Positions 1 through 9,200 of a stretch of 64,000 nt of DNA are shown here, piece by piece. A program made the translations under genes and the position numbers. The stretch's first letter is position 1. Each line of letters begins with the position of its first letter. The notes below the pieces were generated by a model. That model saw only the letters and a list, made by a program, of their open reading frames with translations. It did not search any database and was not told where the DNA came from. This stretch comes from Sphingobium sp. CECT 9361 (GTDB lineage Bacteria > Pseudomonadota > Alphaproteobacteria > Sphingomonadales > Sphingomonadaceae). The stretch is taken from contig NZ_CAKKNC010000001.1 in assembly GCF_918741285.1 (NCBI RefSeq), positions 1,054,001 through 1,118,000 on the forward strand. The letters are read 5' to 3'.

Positions 1-1
1 C

Positions 2-2278
2 AAGGAAATCTGGCATCTGGCACGGGCCAGCCGGGATTTTCATGACGGCATTGCAAAGGATGATCCGCATGGTAGCTCGCGCACCGTCTATCGCGATCTG
101 ATTGCGGACATCGAAGCGGAGACTGGCACCAGACTGCGTATCCTGCCGGACATCATTGCGGGGGCGAGTGCGGGCGGGATCAACGGCATATTCCTGGCGC
201 AAGCCATAGAGACAGGCCAGTCGCTCGATCCGCTGACGGCGTTGTGGATGGAATATGCCGATATAGACCGGCTGCTCGACCCCGATGCGCGTCCGGCGGC
301 GAAGGTCACGAAATTCTGGGCCTCTCCGCTGGTGTGGATGGCGGCGCGGCGGCCGGGTGACGCTGTGGAGCGAACGGTCGCGCCCGAGACACGGGAAGAA
401 GTGCGGATGAAGCTATCGCGCTTTATCCGGTCCCGCTGGTTCGAGCCGCCCTTTGGCGGGGCGGGGTTCAGCAACATGCTGCTCGACGCCTTCGATGCGA
501 TGGCGAGGGAGCCTGCCGGTACGCCGCTATTGCCGCCGGGGCATCCGCTCGATCTGTTCGTGACGGTCACCGATTTCGAAGGCTATCCCGAGAGTCTGGA
601 ACTGCATAGCCCGCCGCATGTGATCGAGACCGAGCATAGGTTGTCTTTGGGCTTTTGCGCGCGCGGCCGGTCGCGCGATGAACGAAATTTTGCCGATCCC
701 ATCGAATTGGCCTTTGCGGCGCGCGCCACGGCCAGCTTTCCGGGGGCCTTTCCGCCTTTCACGGTGCGCGAACTGGACGGCGTACTGCAAGAGCGGCAGC
801 GGCACTGGCCGGGGAGGGAAGCGTTTCTTAAACGGGTGTTGCCCCGCCACAGCGCGCTGGGCAAAGCCGAAGACGCAGTGCTCATCGATGGGTCTATCCT
901 TGCCAATGCCCCGTTTGCGCAGGCTATCGGCGCGCTGCGCAATCGCCCCTCGCGTCGGGAAGTCGACAGGCGCTTTGTCTACATCGATCCCAAGCCGCAT
1001 AGCCGCAGCATAAAGCTGACGCGTAGCGGGGAGGCGCACGAATTGGCCGAGGGGGAAGTGGCGCCGCTGCCCGGCTTTTTCCGTACAATCTTCGGCGCGC
1101 TCAGCGATATTCCGCGCGAACAGCCCATCCGCGACAATCTGGATGCCATCGAGAGGCGGTCGCGGCGCATCCTGCGGATGCGGCAGATCATCGACGCGCT
1201 GCGTCCGCAGATCGAGCATGACGTGGAAAGCAGTTTCGGCGGGACATTGTTTCTCAACCGCCCGACACCGGCGCGACTGGCAGGCTGGCGGGCGAAAGCT
1301 CAGATGCGGGCGGCGGGCGCAGCGGGCTTTGCCTATCCCGCTTACGGCCATTTGAAACTGTCGGGCATCGTCGATGACATTGCCGACCTGTTGTTCCAGT
1401 TGGGAGCGGACGATAATGCCGGGCAGCGGGACGCGACACGGCAGGCCATCTGGGGACATGTACGTGCGGCGGGGATCGACCAGCTAGGCGGCGATCGACG
1501 CGACAGTGCGAGCCCGGAGACGGTGCAGTTCTTTCGCGATCATGACCTGAGTTTTCGGGTGCGTCGCCTGCGCTTTATGGCGCGGCGGTTGGCGGAAACG
1601 CTGGAAGTGGAAAGCGAGGCAAGCGCAGATGCGCTGACTGCCATGCATGATGCGATCTATGGCGGGTTGGCTGTGTATCTGGAACGCGAATCCGCCGAAT
1701 ATTATGGCGATGCGCTTGCCGATGCTGCTGGACGCGTGCGCGCCGATCCGGGGAGCGTGCTGACCGCTTTGGCGGCGGCACGCGATTTGCGCGCGTGCGA
1801 CGAGGCGGCAGAGTTGCTGCTGTCCGATGCGCTGTCCGAACTGCCCAAGGCGGAGCGCCGCCTGCTACTGCTCGCTTATCTGGGTTTCCCCTTTTACGAT
1901 ATCGCGACGCTCCCGCTGCTGCAGGGGGAAGGGCTGGACGAATATGATCCGGTAAAAGTCGACCGTATTTCGCCGGAGGATTGCTCGGCGATCCGCCCTG
2001 CCAATGCGGCGGCGACGTTGCGGGGGATGGAATTCAACAACTTTGGCGCCTTTTTCAGTCGGGCCTATCGCGAGAACGATTACCTGTGGGGGCGGCTGCA
2101 TGGAGCCGAGCGGCTGATAGACATCGTGCTTTCGACACTGCCTGTAGGTATCACGCTTCCTGCCGACACCGTCACCCGCTACAGAAAAGCAGCGTTCCAT
2201 GCGATATTGGATGAGGAAGAAAAGCGGCTGAGTCTGGTGTCGGATTTGATCGCGAGCCTGCGGAGGGAAATTGGGTGA
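2..2278 (+). CDS. Patatin-like phospholipase/acyl hydrolase, 5'-truncated
   Basis: The frame is open from the first codon of the window, so the gene starts upstream; about 758 residues are visible. The patatin nucleophile motif GASAGG (Ser codon 167-169) lies near the visible N-terminus, and the partner Asp of the dyad fits the DGS motif in VLIDGSILANAPF (Asp codon 887-889). The long region after the patatin fold matches the large patatin-related proteins of proteobacteria and actinobacteria, which carry an extra C-terminal domain. It probably hydrolyses acyl chains of lipids. The window offers no substrate clue. The stop overlaps the next start (GTGA), implying co-transcription with the small lipoprotein gene. 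The family call is solid; the physiological role is unknown. Confidence 0.85.
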   Translation, partial: KEIWHLARASRDFHDGIAKDDPHGSSRTVYRDLIADIEAETGTRLRILPDIIAGASAGGINGIFLAQAIETGQSLDPLTALWMEYADIDRLLDPDARPAAKVTKFWASPLVWMAARRPGDAVERTVAPETREEVRMKLSRFIRSRWFEPPFGGAGFSNMLLDAFDAMAREPAGTPLLPPGHPLDLFVTVTDFEGYPESLELHSPPHVIETEHRLSLGFCARGRSRDERNFADPIELAFAARATASFPGAFPPFTVRELDGVLQERQRHWPGREAFLKRVLPRHSALGKAEDAVLIDGSILANAPFAQAIGALRNRPSRREVDRRFVYIDPKPHSRSIKLTRSGEAHELAEGEVAPLPGFFRTIFGALSDIPREQPIRDNLDAIERRSRRILRMRQIIDALRPQIEHDVESSFGGTLFLNRPTPARLAGWRAKAQMRAAGAAGFAYPAYGHLKLSGIVDDIADLLFQLGADDNAGQRDATRQAIWGHVRAAGIDQLGGDRRDSASPETVQFFRDHDLSFRVRRLRFMARRLAETLEVESEASADALTAMHDAIYGGLAVYLERESAEYYGDALADAAGRVRADPGSVLTALAAARDLRACDEAAELLLSDALSELPKAERRLLLLAYLGFPFYDIATLPLLQGEGLDEYDPVKVDRISPEDCSAIRPANAAATLRGMEFNNFGAFFSRAYRENDYLWGRLHGAERLIDIVLSTLPVGITLPADTVTRYRKAAFHAILDEEEKRLSLVSDLIASLRREIG

Positions 2279-2763
2279 AGCCAGGGTCGGGAAGGGCGAT
2301 AGCGGTGCTGATGCTGCTGACATCCGCCTGCTCCCGTTCGCCCGCCGAAGATACGGTGCAGAACGAGACACCTGCATTGGCGGAAGCTCCTAAGCCGGCA
2401 GTCGAGTCCGCTCGCACGGAGGAGGCGCCCGAAGCTCCGGCGGTGGTTGCGAAGATTGCAACGACTCCGGTGCCGGATTTGCCGCAAGACGAGACGATCG
2501 CCAACAGCACGCAAGACGCCATGCCCTTCCCCGATGAAGTCACGGATTTCATGGTCGCCCGCGACGGATGCGACCATTTTCGGGGCGAGGAGCCCTATGA
2601 CGAGGAGCGTCGCGTCTTTCTGGAGGACAACATTCGTACGCTATGCACCGGCAGCGACGTCAAGCTCGCGGACTTGCGCAAACGCTATCGCAAGGACGCC
2701 GAGGTGATGTCGGCGCTTCACGAATATGCAGACCAGATCGAAACCCCGCCGTCGCCGGAATAA
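2275..2763 (+). CDS. Small predicted lipoprotein, function unknown
   Basis: This 162-residue protein begins with a GTG that overlaps the patatin stop by four bases, suggesting translational coupling. The N-terminus is a lipoprotein signal: a basic start, a short hydrophobic run and the lipobox LTSAC followed by Ser-Arg. An Ala/Pro/Glu-rich linker of about 60 residues follows, typical of an envelope tether. The C-terminal half looks folded and charged and has two cysteines (DGCDHF and TLCTGS) that could form a periplasmic disulfide. I do not recognise the family. The overlap suggests it works with the patatin-like enzyme, but that is inference. Confidence 0.7.
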   Translation: MKPGSGRAIAVLMLLTSACSRSPAEDTVQNETPALAEAPKPAVESARTEEAPEAPAVVAKIATTPVPDLPQDETIANSTQDAMPFPDEVTDFMVARDGCDHFRGEEPYDEERRVFLEDNIRTLCTGSDVKLADLRKRYRKDAEVMSALHEYADQIETPPSPE

Positions 2764-2770
2764 TACTGGT

Positions 2771-2799
2771 CGCGGGGGCGGCACGTGGCCGCCCCCGCG
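2771..2799. terminator. Strong bidirectional hairpin between convergent genes
   Basis: A perfect 12-bp GC stem (CGCGGGGGCGGC at 2771-2782 with its complement at 2788-2799) encloses a five-base loop. It lies in the 48-bp gap between the lipoprotein stop and the dnaJ stop, so it can end transcription from both sides. There is no T-tract, so it is not a textbook intrinsic terminator. Confidence 0.7.
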
Positions 2800-2811
2800 T
2801 TCACCGGGTGA

Positions 2812-3939
2812 TTATCCCAGCATATCCTTCAGCTTGCTGAAAAATCCAGTCGATTGCGGACATTCCTCGCCGGTTTCCGTTTCACGGAAGGCTTCGAGCA
2901 GTTCTTTCTGCTTGGGCGTAAGGCGTGTAGGAGTCTCTACGTCGATCTGTACGACCATGTCGCCATGACCACGACCGTTGAGAACCGGCATGCCTGCGCC
3001 GCGCTGACGCAGTTGCTTGCCGGACTGTATTCCCGCCGGGATGCGGATTTCATGGCGCTCGCGGTCGAGGCCGGGGACTTCGATTGTTCCGCCCAAGGAT
3101 GCAGTCGTGAAGCTGACAGGCGCGCGGCAGAACAAGGTCGTGCCTTCGCGCTCAAAGATGCTGTGCCGCTCCACGTGCAGGAAAATGTAGAGATCGCCTG
3201 AGGGTGCGCCGCGCGGTCCGGCTTCGCCTTCGCCGGTCAGGCGGATACGTGTACCTTCGTCGACGCCCGCGGGAATGTTGACCGAAAGCGTCTTCTTCTT
3301 GTCCACTCGGCCTTCGCCGCGACATGTGCCGCAGGGGCTTTCGATGACCTTGCCTGCGCCGTGACAGGATGGGCAGGTGCGTTCGACCACGAAAAAGCCT
3401 TGCTGAGCGCGGACCTTCCCATGACCGTTGCAGGTGCCACAGCTTTTAACGCCAGTGCCAGGCTTTGCACCCGATCCGTCACACCTATCGCACGGCGCGG
3501 AAACTTCCACGTCGATCGCTGTTTGCTTGCCATGATAGGCATCTTCCAGACCGATTTCGAGATCGTAGCGCAAGTCTGCGCCGCGGCGGCTGGCCTGACG
3601 TCCGCCGCCCCCGAAACCCGACTGGCCGAAAATCGTTTCGAAGATATCGCCTAAGTCGGAGAATCCGCCTGCGCCGCCGCCAAAGCCGCTCCCGCCACCC
3701 GGTCCGCCATTCTGGAAAGCAGCATGGCCGAAGCGATCATAGGCTGCACGCTTCTGCGGATCGTTCAGCACAGCATAGGCTTCGCTGACCGCCTTGAACT
3801 TGGCTTCGCTATCCGCGCATCCCCCGTTCTTGTCGGGGTGATATTTCATCGCCAGCTTGCGATAGGCGCTCTTTAGAGTCGCGCCGTCAGCCGTGCGATC
3901 GACTTCCAACAGCTCGTAAAAATCAACTTCGGTGCTCAT
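2812..3939 (-). CDS. dnaJ: Chaperone protein DnaJ (Hsp40)
   Basis: This 375-residue cytoplasmic co-chaperone stimulates the DnaK ATPase and delivers unfolded clients. All classic parts are visible in order: an N-terminal J domain with YHPDKN (the HPD triad, about residues 33-35), a Gly/Phe-rich linker (about 75-110), four CxxCxGxG zinc modules ([32 protein letters not shown]) and a C-terminal client-binding domain. Length is normal for the family. It lies downstream of dnaK on the same strand, separated by about 140 bp containing palindromic repeats, so it is probably co-transcribed from the heat-shock promoter upstream of dnaK. Confidence 0.97.
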   Translation of the reverse strand: MSTEVDFYELLEVDRTADGATLKSAYRKLAMKYHPDKNGGCADSEAKFKAVSEAYAVLNDPQKRAAYDRFGHAAFQNGGPGGGSGFGGGAGGFSDLGDIFETIFGQSGFGGGGRQASRRGADLRYDLEIGLEDAYHGKQTAIDVEVSAPCDRCDGSGAKPGTGVKSCGTCNGHGKVRAQQGFFVVERTCPSCHGAGKVIESPCGTCRGEGRVDKKKTLSVNIPAGVDEGTRIRLTGEGEAGPRGAPSGDLYIFLHVERHSIFEREGTTLFCRAPVSFTTASLGGTIEVPGLDRERHEIRIPAGIQSGKQLRQRGAGMPVLNGRGHGDMVVQIDVETPTRLTPKQKELLEAFRETETGEECPQSTGFFSKLKDMLG

Positions 3940-3943
3940 AGTG

Positions 3944-3967
3944 CCCTCACCCCTTCAAGGGAGAGAG
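3944..3967. repeat. Imperfect palindrome, REP-like, dnaK-dnaJ gap
   Basis: A 24-bp imperfect palindrome of the form CCCTCxCCCCTTCA followed by xGGGAGAGxG, starting just upstream of the dnaJ start. It is a diverged copy of the perfect palindrome at 4045-4068. The pair resembles short interspersed palindromic repeats common between alphaproteobacterial genes. Confidence 0.5.
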
Positions 3968-4032
3968 TTGGAAGGGAAGGCTGCGCACGCCCATGTTTGC
4001 CATGCTCACGCTTTAGCCACCGACTTCCATCC

Positions 4033-4078
4033 CCCTCTCCCCGACCCTCTCCCCTGAAGGGGAGAGGGGGGAGTTTTT
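4033..4078. repeat. Tandem plus inverted GC-rich repeat (REP-like hairpin) after dnaK
   Basis: The decamer CCCTCTCCCC occurs twice in tandem (4033-4042 and 4045-4054), and its exact complement follows at 4059-4068 across a TGAA loop, giving a 10-bp hairpin. The plus strand then has TTTTT at 4074-4078. It sits directly after the dnaK stop and could attenuate dnaK-dnaJ read-through or stabilise the dnaK mRNA. The related palindrome at 3944-3967 suggests a repeat family rather than a gene-specific site. Confidence 0.55.
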
Positions 4079-4080
4079 CC

Positions 4081-5985
4081 TTACGCTTTGCTGTCTTCGT
4101 CTACTTCGGAGAATTCGGCATCGACCACGCCGTCATCTGCCTTGGCTGCCGTTTCGGCACCCGGCGAGGCACCGGCGGCCTGCTCCTTCTCGTAGATCGC
4201 TTGACCCAGCTTCATGGCAATCGTCGCCAGTTCCTGTGCCTTTGCCTTCATCGCTTCGATGTCGCCGCTTTCGACAGCTGACTTGGTCGCAGCAACGGCA
4301 GTTTCGATTTCCGACTTGAGCGACGCATCGACCTTGTCGCCATGCTCTTCAAGCTGACGCTCGGTCGTGTGGATCAGGCTTTCCGCGTTATTCTTCGCTT
4401 CGGCGGATTCACGACGCTTCTTGTCTTCTTCGGCAAACTGCTCGGCATCGCGGACCATCTGATCGATGTCGGAGTCGGACAGACCGCCCGAAGCCTGGAT
4501 CTTGATCTGCTGCTCCTTGCCGGTACCCTTGTCCTTGGCGGACACGTTGACGAGACCGTTGGCGTCGATGTCGAAGATAACCTCGATCTGCGGTACGCCA
4601 CGCGGTGCCGGCGGAATGCCGACGAGGTCGAACTGACCCAGCAGCTTGTTATCCGCCGCCATTTCACGTTCGCCCTGGAACACGCGGATCGTCACGGCCT
4701 GCTGATTGTCGTCGGCAGTCGAATAGACCTGAGACTTCTTGGCAGGGATAGTGGTGTTGCGATCGATCATGCGCGTGAACACGCCGCCGAGGGTCTCGAT
4801 ACCCAGCGAGAGCGGGGTAACGTCGAGCAGCAGCACGTCCTTGACGTCGCCCTGCAGAACGCCTGCCTGAATGGCAGCGCCCATCGCGACGACTTCGTCA
4901 GGGTTCACACCGGTGTGCGGTTCCTTGCCGAAGAATTCCTTCACGATTTCGCGGACGCGCGGCATACGGGTCATGCCGCCGACGAGAACGACTTCGCTGA
5001 TGTCGCTGGCGGTAACGCCTGCGTCGGCCAGTGCCTTCTTGCAAGGCTCCAGCGTGCGCTTGATCAAATCGGCAACCAGCTTTTCCAGATCCGAACGCGT
5101 GATCGTCTTCACCAGATGCTTCGGACCGTTCTGGTCGGCAGTGATGAAGGGCAGGTTGACTTCGGTGCTTGCCGCCGAAGACAGTTCGATCTTCGCCTTT
5201 TCGGCTGCTTCACGCAGACGCTGCAGCGCCAGCTTGTCGCCGCGCAGGTCGATGCCTTCCTGCTTCTTGAACTCGTCGGCCAGATATTCGACGATCTTTG
5301 CGTCGAAATCTTCGCCACCCAGGAAGGTGTCGCCGTTGGTCGACTTCACTTCGAACACGCCATCGCCGATTTCCAGCACGGAAATGTCGAAGGTGCCGCC
5401 GCCAAGGTCATAAACGGCGATGGTCTTGCCGTCCTGCTTGTCGAGGCCGTAAGCCAGAGCGGCTGCGGTCGGTTCGTTGATGATGCGCAGCACTTCAAGA
5501 CCGGCGATCCGGCCCGCGTCCTTGGTGGCCTGACGCTGGGCGTCGTTGAAATAGGCCGGAACGGTGATGACTGCCTGCGTCACGGTTTCGCCAAGATAGC
5601 TCTCGGCGGTTTCCTTCATCTTCTGCAGCGTGAAGGCGGAAATCTGCGACGGCGAATATTCTTCGCCACCGGCCTTGACCCACGCATCGCCATTGCCACC
5701 GCTGGCAATCGCATAGGGGACCAGTTCCATATCCTTCTTGGTCAGCGGATCGTCGAACCGACGACCGATCAGACGCTTGACTGCGAAAATGGTGTTTTCC
5801 GGATTGGTGACGGCCTGGCGCTTGGCCGGCTGACCGATCAGGCGCTCGCCATCCTTTGTAAATGCAACGATCGACGGCGTCGTGCGCGCGCCTTCCGAAT
5901 TTTCGATTACCTTCGGCTTGCCGCCGTCCATAACTGCAACGCAGCTATTGGTGGTGCCCAGATCGATTCCGATAACTTTAGCCAT
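4081..5985 (-). CDS. dnaK: Chaperone protein DnaK (Hsp70)
   Basis: This is the ATP-dependent Hsp70 chaperone of the cytoplasm, about 634 residues. The start chosen is the ATG whose product begins [14 protein letters not shown], because the minus strand has AGAGGA just before it; a longer reading to 6006 adds seven residues without a better ribosome site. Visible signatures are the N-terminal phosphate-binding loop GIDLGTTNS, the second ATPase signature around [12 protein letters not shown], the third around [11 protein letters not shown], the substrate-binding domain and an acidic C-terminal tail. It is the first gene of dnaK-dnaJ and is preceded by a heat-shock-type promoter at 6072-6099. 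Confidence 0.98.
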   Translation of the reverse strand: MAKVIGIDLGTTNSCVAVMDGGKPKVIENSEGARTTPSIVAFTKDGERLIGQPAKRQAVTNPENTIFAVKRLIGRRFDDPLTKKDMELVPYAIASGGNGDAWVKAGGEEYSPSQISAFTLQKMKETAESYLGETVTQAVITVPAYFNDAQRQATKDAGRIAGLEVLRIINEPTAAALAYGLDKQDGKTIAVYDLGGGTFDISVLEIGDGVFEVKSTNGDTFLGGEDFDAKIVEYLADEFKKQEGIDLRGDKLALQRLREAAEKAKIELSSAASTEVNLPFITADQNGPKHLVKTITRSDLEKLVADLIKRTLEPCKKALADAGVTASDISEVVLVGGMTRMPRVREIVKEFFGKEPHTGVNPDEVVAMGAAIQAGVLQGDVKDVLLLDVTPLSLGIETLGGVFTRMIDRNTTIPAKKSQVYSTADDNQQAVTIRVFQGEREMAADNKLLGQFDLVGIPPAPRGVPQIEVIFDIDANGLVNVSAKDKGTGKEQQIKIQASGGLSDSDIDQMVRDAEQFAEEDKKRRESAEAKNNAESLIHTTERQLEEHGDKVDASLKSEIETAVAATKSAVESGDIEAMKAKAQELATIAMKLGQAIYEKEQAAGASPGAETAAKADDGVVDAEFSEVDEDSKA

Positions 5986-6071
5986 GTATGTCCTCTTTAA
6001 CCCCAAGACGTTCAGCGGTTAGCGGCCTTGCCCTGCACATCATGCCAGCACAAGTACCGTCTCGAATGTCG

Positions 6072-6099
6072 ATATAGGGGGGCTTTTGCTTGGCACAAG
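6072..6099 (-). promoter_or_regulatory. Candidate sigma-32 (RpoH) promoter of dnaK
   Basis: On the minus strand, CTTG (6096-6099) is followed after 17 bases by CCTATAT (6072-6078), close to the alphaproteobacterial RpoH consensus CTTG-N17-18-CYTATNT. It ends about 87 bp upstream of the dnaK ATG. The fit and position are good, but no transcript start is known here. Confidence 0.65.
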
Positions 6100-6166
6100 A
6101 AGCTACGGCGATTAGGGACGATGCAATATTATGTTCGACCGGAAACGGGACAGAAAGGATACAGCC

Positions 6167-6646
6167 ATGATGCCGTCATTTTCACGGATGCTTGCTACTA
6201 TCGGTTTGCTGACGGCGCCGATGCTGCTGGCGGCCTGCGCCGATCCCGCACCCTTGTTCGTGGATCAGGCGTGGATTCGGGTCAGCCCCAACAAGGACAT
6301 GCCCTCGGCAGGCTATTTTGTCGTCCACGGCGGGGAGACGCCGGTCGAGCTGCGGGGCGTGATGACCGACCGCGCGCTGCGCGTGGAAATGCATGAAACG
6401 ATGAACATGGGTGGCAAGATGACGATGACGCCGGTCACTGCCGTGCCGGTCCCCGCCAAGACGCAGGTCGCGTTCGCACCGGGCGGCAAGCATTTGATGC
6501 TGTGGGGCGTCAATCCCGAAGCGGTTCAGCAGGGGAAGGTTCCGCTGACGTTCCTGTTTTCCAATGGCGACCGGATCATCGTCGACGCCATTGTCCAAAA
6601 GACGGGCTCTGCTGCGCCTGCCGGTGCAGAGCATGAAGGGCACTGA
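6167..6646 (+). CDS. PCu(A)C-type copper chaperone, lipoprotein
   Basis: This protein of about 159 residues is divergent from dnaK. The start at 6167 is preferred because GAAAGGA precedes it and it gives a clean lipoprotein signal ending in LAAC; a longer reading from 6131 adds 12 charged residues. The mature part is a PCu(A)C domain (formerly DUF461) with the expected metal-ligand spacing: MHETMNMGGKM near the middle and PGGKHLML later, matching the H/M-Xn-M-Xn-HxM pattern. Family members bind Cu(I) in the periplasm and help build the CuA site of cytochrome oxidase. A His-rich tail (AEHEGH) may add metal binding. No copper transporter is adjacent. Confidence 0.88.
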   Translation: MMPSFSRMLATIGLLTAPMLLAACADPAPLFVDQAWIRVSPNKDMPSAGYFVVHGGETPVELRGVMTDRALRVEMHETMNMGGKMTMTPVTAVPVPAKTQVAFAPGGKHLMLWGVNPEAVQQGKVPLTFLFSNGDRIIVDAIVQKTGSAAPAGAEHEGH

Positions 6647-6660
6647 GGCAGACCCGGAAA

Positions 6661-6706
6661 CCTTCGCCTGATGGTGGGCTGCGATCAGCCCGCCATACGG
6701 CGAAGG
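6661..6706. terminator. Long hairpin at the PCu(A)C / cytochrome b561 junction
   Basis: CCTTCGCC (6661-6668) pairs with GGCGAAGG (6699-6706); inside, ATGGTGGGCTG pairs with CAGCCCGCCAT around a CGAT loop, with a two-base internal mismatch. The hairpin spans the cytochrome b561 stop and lies just past the PCu(A)C stop, so it suits both converging transcripts. Confidence 0.65.
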
Positions 6707-7224
6707 ATGGTGTCCTTCAGCAGAAAATGATGGCGCAGCGCCGCTGCGATGTGAATGAGCGCCAGGACGCCGAACAGGATGGCGAGGATTTCATGCCCTT
6801 CGCCCGAAATGTCGACAATGGCGTCGCCCTTGGTCACCCCGAATTTCGATATCGGGAATAAGCCGAACCAGTCGAGCGGCCGCGTTCCGGCCGATACCAT
6901 GATCCAGCCCGTCAGCGGCACCAGCACCATGAGCAGATAAAAGGAGGCATGCGTAGCGTGCGATGCAGCCTTTTCCCAACTGGCCATGTTGGAGGGTAGC
7001 GGTGGCGGCGGATTCACCAGTCGCCAGACGATCCGAAGAACCGTCAGGAAAAACACCGTAATGCCGGTCGATTTGTGCAGGGGCATGACATTGACGATCC
7101 CTTCCAGCGCATCGTGCGCGAGCCCGCCGATGATGTTCAGGATCACGAGAGTGGCGATGACCCAATGGAGAAGGCGGGCCACGCTGTCGTAGCGTGATTG
7201 CGGATGAAGGGGGATACTTGCCAT
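6685..7224 (-). CDS. Cytochrome b561 family membrane protein
   Basis: This 179-residue integral membrane protein has four predicted helices and the histidines expected for two b-type hemes (ARLLHWVIATLV in helix 1, PLHKSTGI before helix 2, SHATHASFYLL in helix 3, ALIHIAAALRHH in helix 4). It fits the bacterial CybB-like family, which moves electrons from quinol, sometimes reducing superoxide. Its start lies four bases after the acs stop, so it is probably translated from the same mRNA as acs and the upstream TonB receptor. The electron partner cannot be told from sequence. Confidence 0.88.
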   Translation of the reverse strand: MASIPLHPQSRYDSVARLLHWVIATLVILNIIGGLAHDALEGIVNVMPLHKSTGITVFFLTVLRIVWRLVNPPPPLPSNMASWEKAASHATHASFYLLMVLVPLTGWIMVSAGTRPLDWFGLFPISKFGVTKGDAIVDISGEGHEILAILFGVLALIHIAAALRHHFLLKDTILRRMAG

Positions 7225-7228
7225 ATCG

Positions 7229-9172
7229 TCAGCTTACGCGGTTCGCGACCAGATTGTCCACGACCGATGGATCGGCCAGCGTGGACGTGTCGCCCAGCGC
7301 CTGAGAGGAAACCTCCCCCTCCGCAATTTTGCGCAGGATACGGCGCATGATCTTGCCCGAGCGGGTCTTTGGAAGACCGGGTGCGAACTGAATGGCGTCG
7401 GGTGTGGCGATGGGGCCGATTTCAGTGCGGACCCATTTGACGAGATCCTTGCGGAGATCGTCGGAAGGCTCTTCGCCTGCGTTTAGCGTGACATAAGCGT
7501 ATATGCCTTGCCCCTTGATATCGTGCGGCATGCCGACAACGGCGGCTTCTGCAACCTTGGCATGCAGGACGAGCGCGCTTTCGACTTCGGCGGTACCCAT
7601 GCGATGGCCCGATACGTTGATGACATCGTCGACACGTCCGGTGATCCAGTAATAGCCATCCTCGTCGCGGCGTGCGCCGTCGCCAGTGGTATATTTGCCG
7701 GGATACATGGTGAAGTAAGTCTGGAAGAAACGCTCATGATCGCCCCACACGGTCCGCATCTGGCCGGGCCAGGATCGGGCGATGAGGAGATTGCCTTCGG
7801 CTGCGCCCTCCAGAACAGTGCCTTCTGCATCCACGATCTGCGGTTCTACGCCCGGCATAGGCAGAGTGGCCGATCCCGGTTTCAAATCGGTGGCGCCCGG
7901 CATGGGAGCGATCATCGCTGCGCCCGTTTCGGTCTGCCACCATGTGTCCACGATCGGGCAGCGGCCTTCGCCCACGACGCTGTGATACCAGCGCCATGCC
8001 TCCGGATTGATCGGCTCACCTACGGTGCCCAATATGCGCAGGGACGCGCGGCTGGTCGACGTGACATAGCCGTCGCCTTCCTTCATCAGCGCGCGCAGCA
8101 CGGTGGGCGCTGTAAAAATCGTCTGCACCTTATGGCGGTCCACCACTTCCCAGATACGGCTGGGTGTGGGCCAGTTGGGCAGCCCCTCATACATCAGCGT
8201 CGTTCCGCCATTGGCGAGCGGGCCATAGACAATGTAGCTATGTCCGGTGACCCAACCGATGTCCGCGGCGCACCAGTAGATTTCGCCCGGACGATAATCG
8301 AAGCACAACTCATGCGTCAGGCTTGCCCACAGCAGGTAGCCCCCTGTGGTGTGCAGAACGCCCTTAGGCTTCCCCGTCGAGCCCGATGTGTAGAGGAGGA
8401 AAAGCGGATCTTCCGCATTCATCGGTTCCGGCGCGCAATCGACTGACGCGCTGGCAGCGGCCTCATGATACCAGATGTCCCGACCGTCCTGCATCGCGAT
8501 CTCGCCGCCAGTGGCTTTCACGACAACAACGTGATCTACGCAATGGCTGAGCGCCAGCGCTTTGTCGACATTGTCCTTCAGCGCGACGATCTTGCCGCCG
8601 CGTCGCCCCTCGTCGGCGGTGATGACGAGGGTGGAATCGCAATCGGTAATCCGGCCCGCGAGCGCCTCTGGCGAGAAGCCGCCGAAGACGACGCTATGGA
8701 TTGCGCCGATGCGCGCGCAGGCAAGAAGGGCAAAGGCCGCTTCCGGGATCATGGGCATATAGACCGTGACCCGGCTGCTTTTTTTGGCACCGGCGGCTTT
8801 CAGCACATTGGCGAAGCGGCACACTTCTTCATGCAATTGCGCGTAGGTGTAGCGGCGAGGCTCTTCCTTCGGATCGTCCGATTCCCAGATGATCGCGACG
8901 GCGTCCGCGCGTTCCGCCAGATGGCGGTCGATACAGTTGGCCGACACATTAAGGACGCCGTCGCCGAACCAGCGTACGCCGAACGCGTTTTCGTCAAAGC
9001 TGCTCTCATCTGCGACTGTTGGCGGCGTGATCCAATCGAGGCGCTGCGCTTGTTCGAGCCAATAGGACTCGGGTTCCGCCAGCGAGCGGGCATGTTCCGC
9101 CGCACGGCTTTCTGCATTGCGAAGGGCTTTGGTGGCCCATTCGGCTGACACCGGGAAAAGGTCTTGCGGCAT
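7229..9172 (-). CDS. acs: Acetyl-CoA synthetase (acetate-CoA ligase)
   Basis: This enzyme of about 647 residues activates acetate to acetyl-CoA through acetyl-AMP. The ATG at 9172 is chosen because GAGGA lies eight bases upstream and the product begins MPQDLFPVS; a longer frame reaches 9247 but would overlap the upstream receptor gene. Visible motifs are the AMP-binding loop [12 protein letters not shown], the A8 hinge region [12 protein letters not shown] and the C-terminal [10 protein letters not shown], whose lysine is the usual acetylation-control site. It lies 28 bp after the receptor stop and four before cytochrome b561, implying one transcript. Confidence 0.96.
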   Translation of the reverse strand: MPQDLFPVSAEWATKALRNAESRAAEHARSLAEPESYWLEQAQRLDWITPPTVADESSFDENAFGVRWFGDGVLNVSANCIDRHLAERADAVAIIWESDDPKEEPRRYTYAQLHEEVCRFANVLKAAGAKKSSRVTVYMPMIPEAAFALLACARIGAIHSVVFGGFSPEALAGRITDCDSTLVITADEGRRGGKIVALKDNVDKALALSHCVDHVVVVKATGGEIAMQDGRDIWYHEAAASASVDCAPEPMNAEDPLFLLYTSGSTGKPKGVLHTTGGYLLWASLTHELCFDYRPGEIYWCAADIGWVTGHSYIVYGPLANGGTTLMYEGLPNWPTPSRIWEVVDRHKVQTIFTAPTVLRALMKEGDGYVTSTSRASLRILGTVGEPINPEAWRWYHSVVGEGRCPIVDTWWQTETGAAMIAPMPGATDLKPGSATLPMPGVEPQIVDAEGTVLEGAAEGNLLIARSWPGQMRTVWGDHERFFQTYFTMYPGKYTTGDGARRDEDGYYWITGRVDDVINVSGHRMGTAEVESALVLHAKVAEAAVVGMPHDIKGQGIYAYVTLNAGEEPSDDLRKDLVKWVRTEIGPIATPDAIQFAPGLPKTRSGKIMRRILRKIAEGEVSSQALGDTSTLADPSVVDNLVANRVS

Positions 9173-9200
9173 AGTCGTCATCCTCTTCGTCTTATTCCAT

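Noticed and set aside
4342..6000. Long plus-strand open frame opposite dnaK
   Set aside because: It lies entirely antisense to a complete dnaK, has no ribosome site, and its product is the low-complexity shadow typical of GC-rich codon use.
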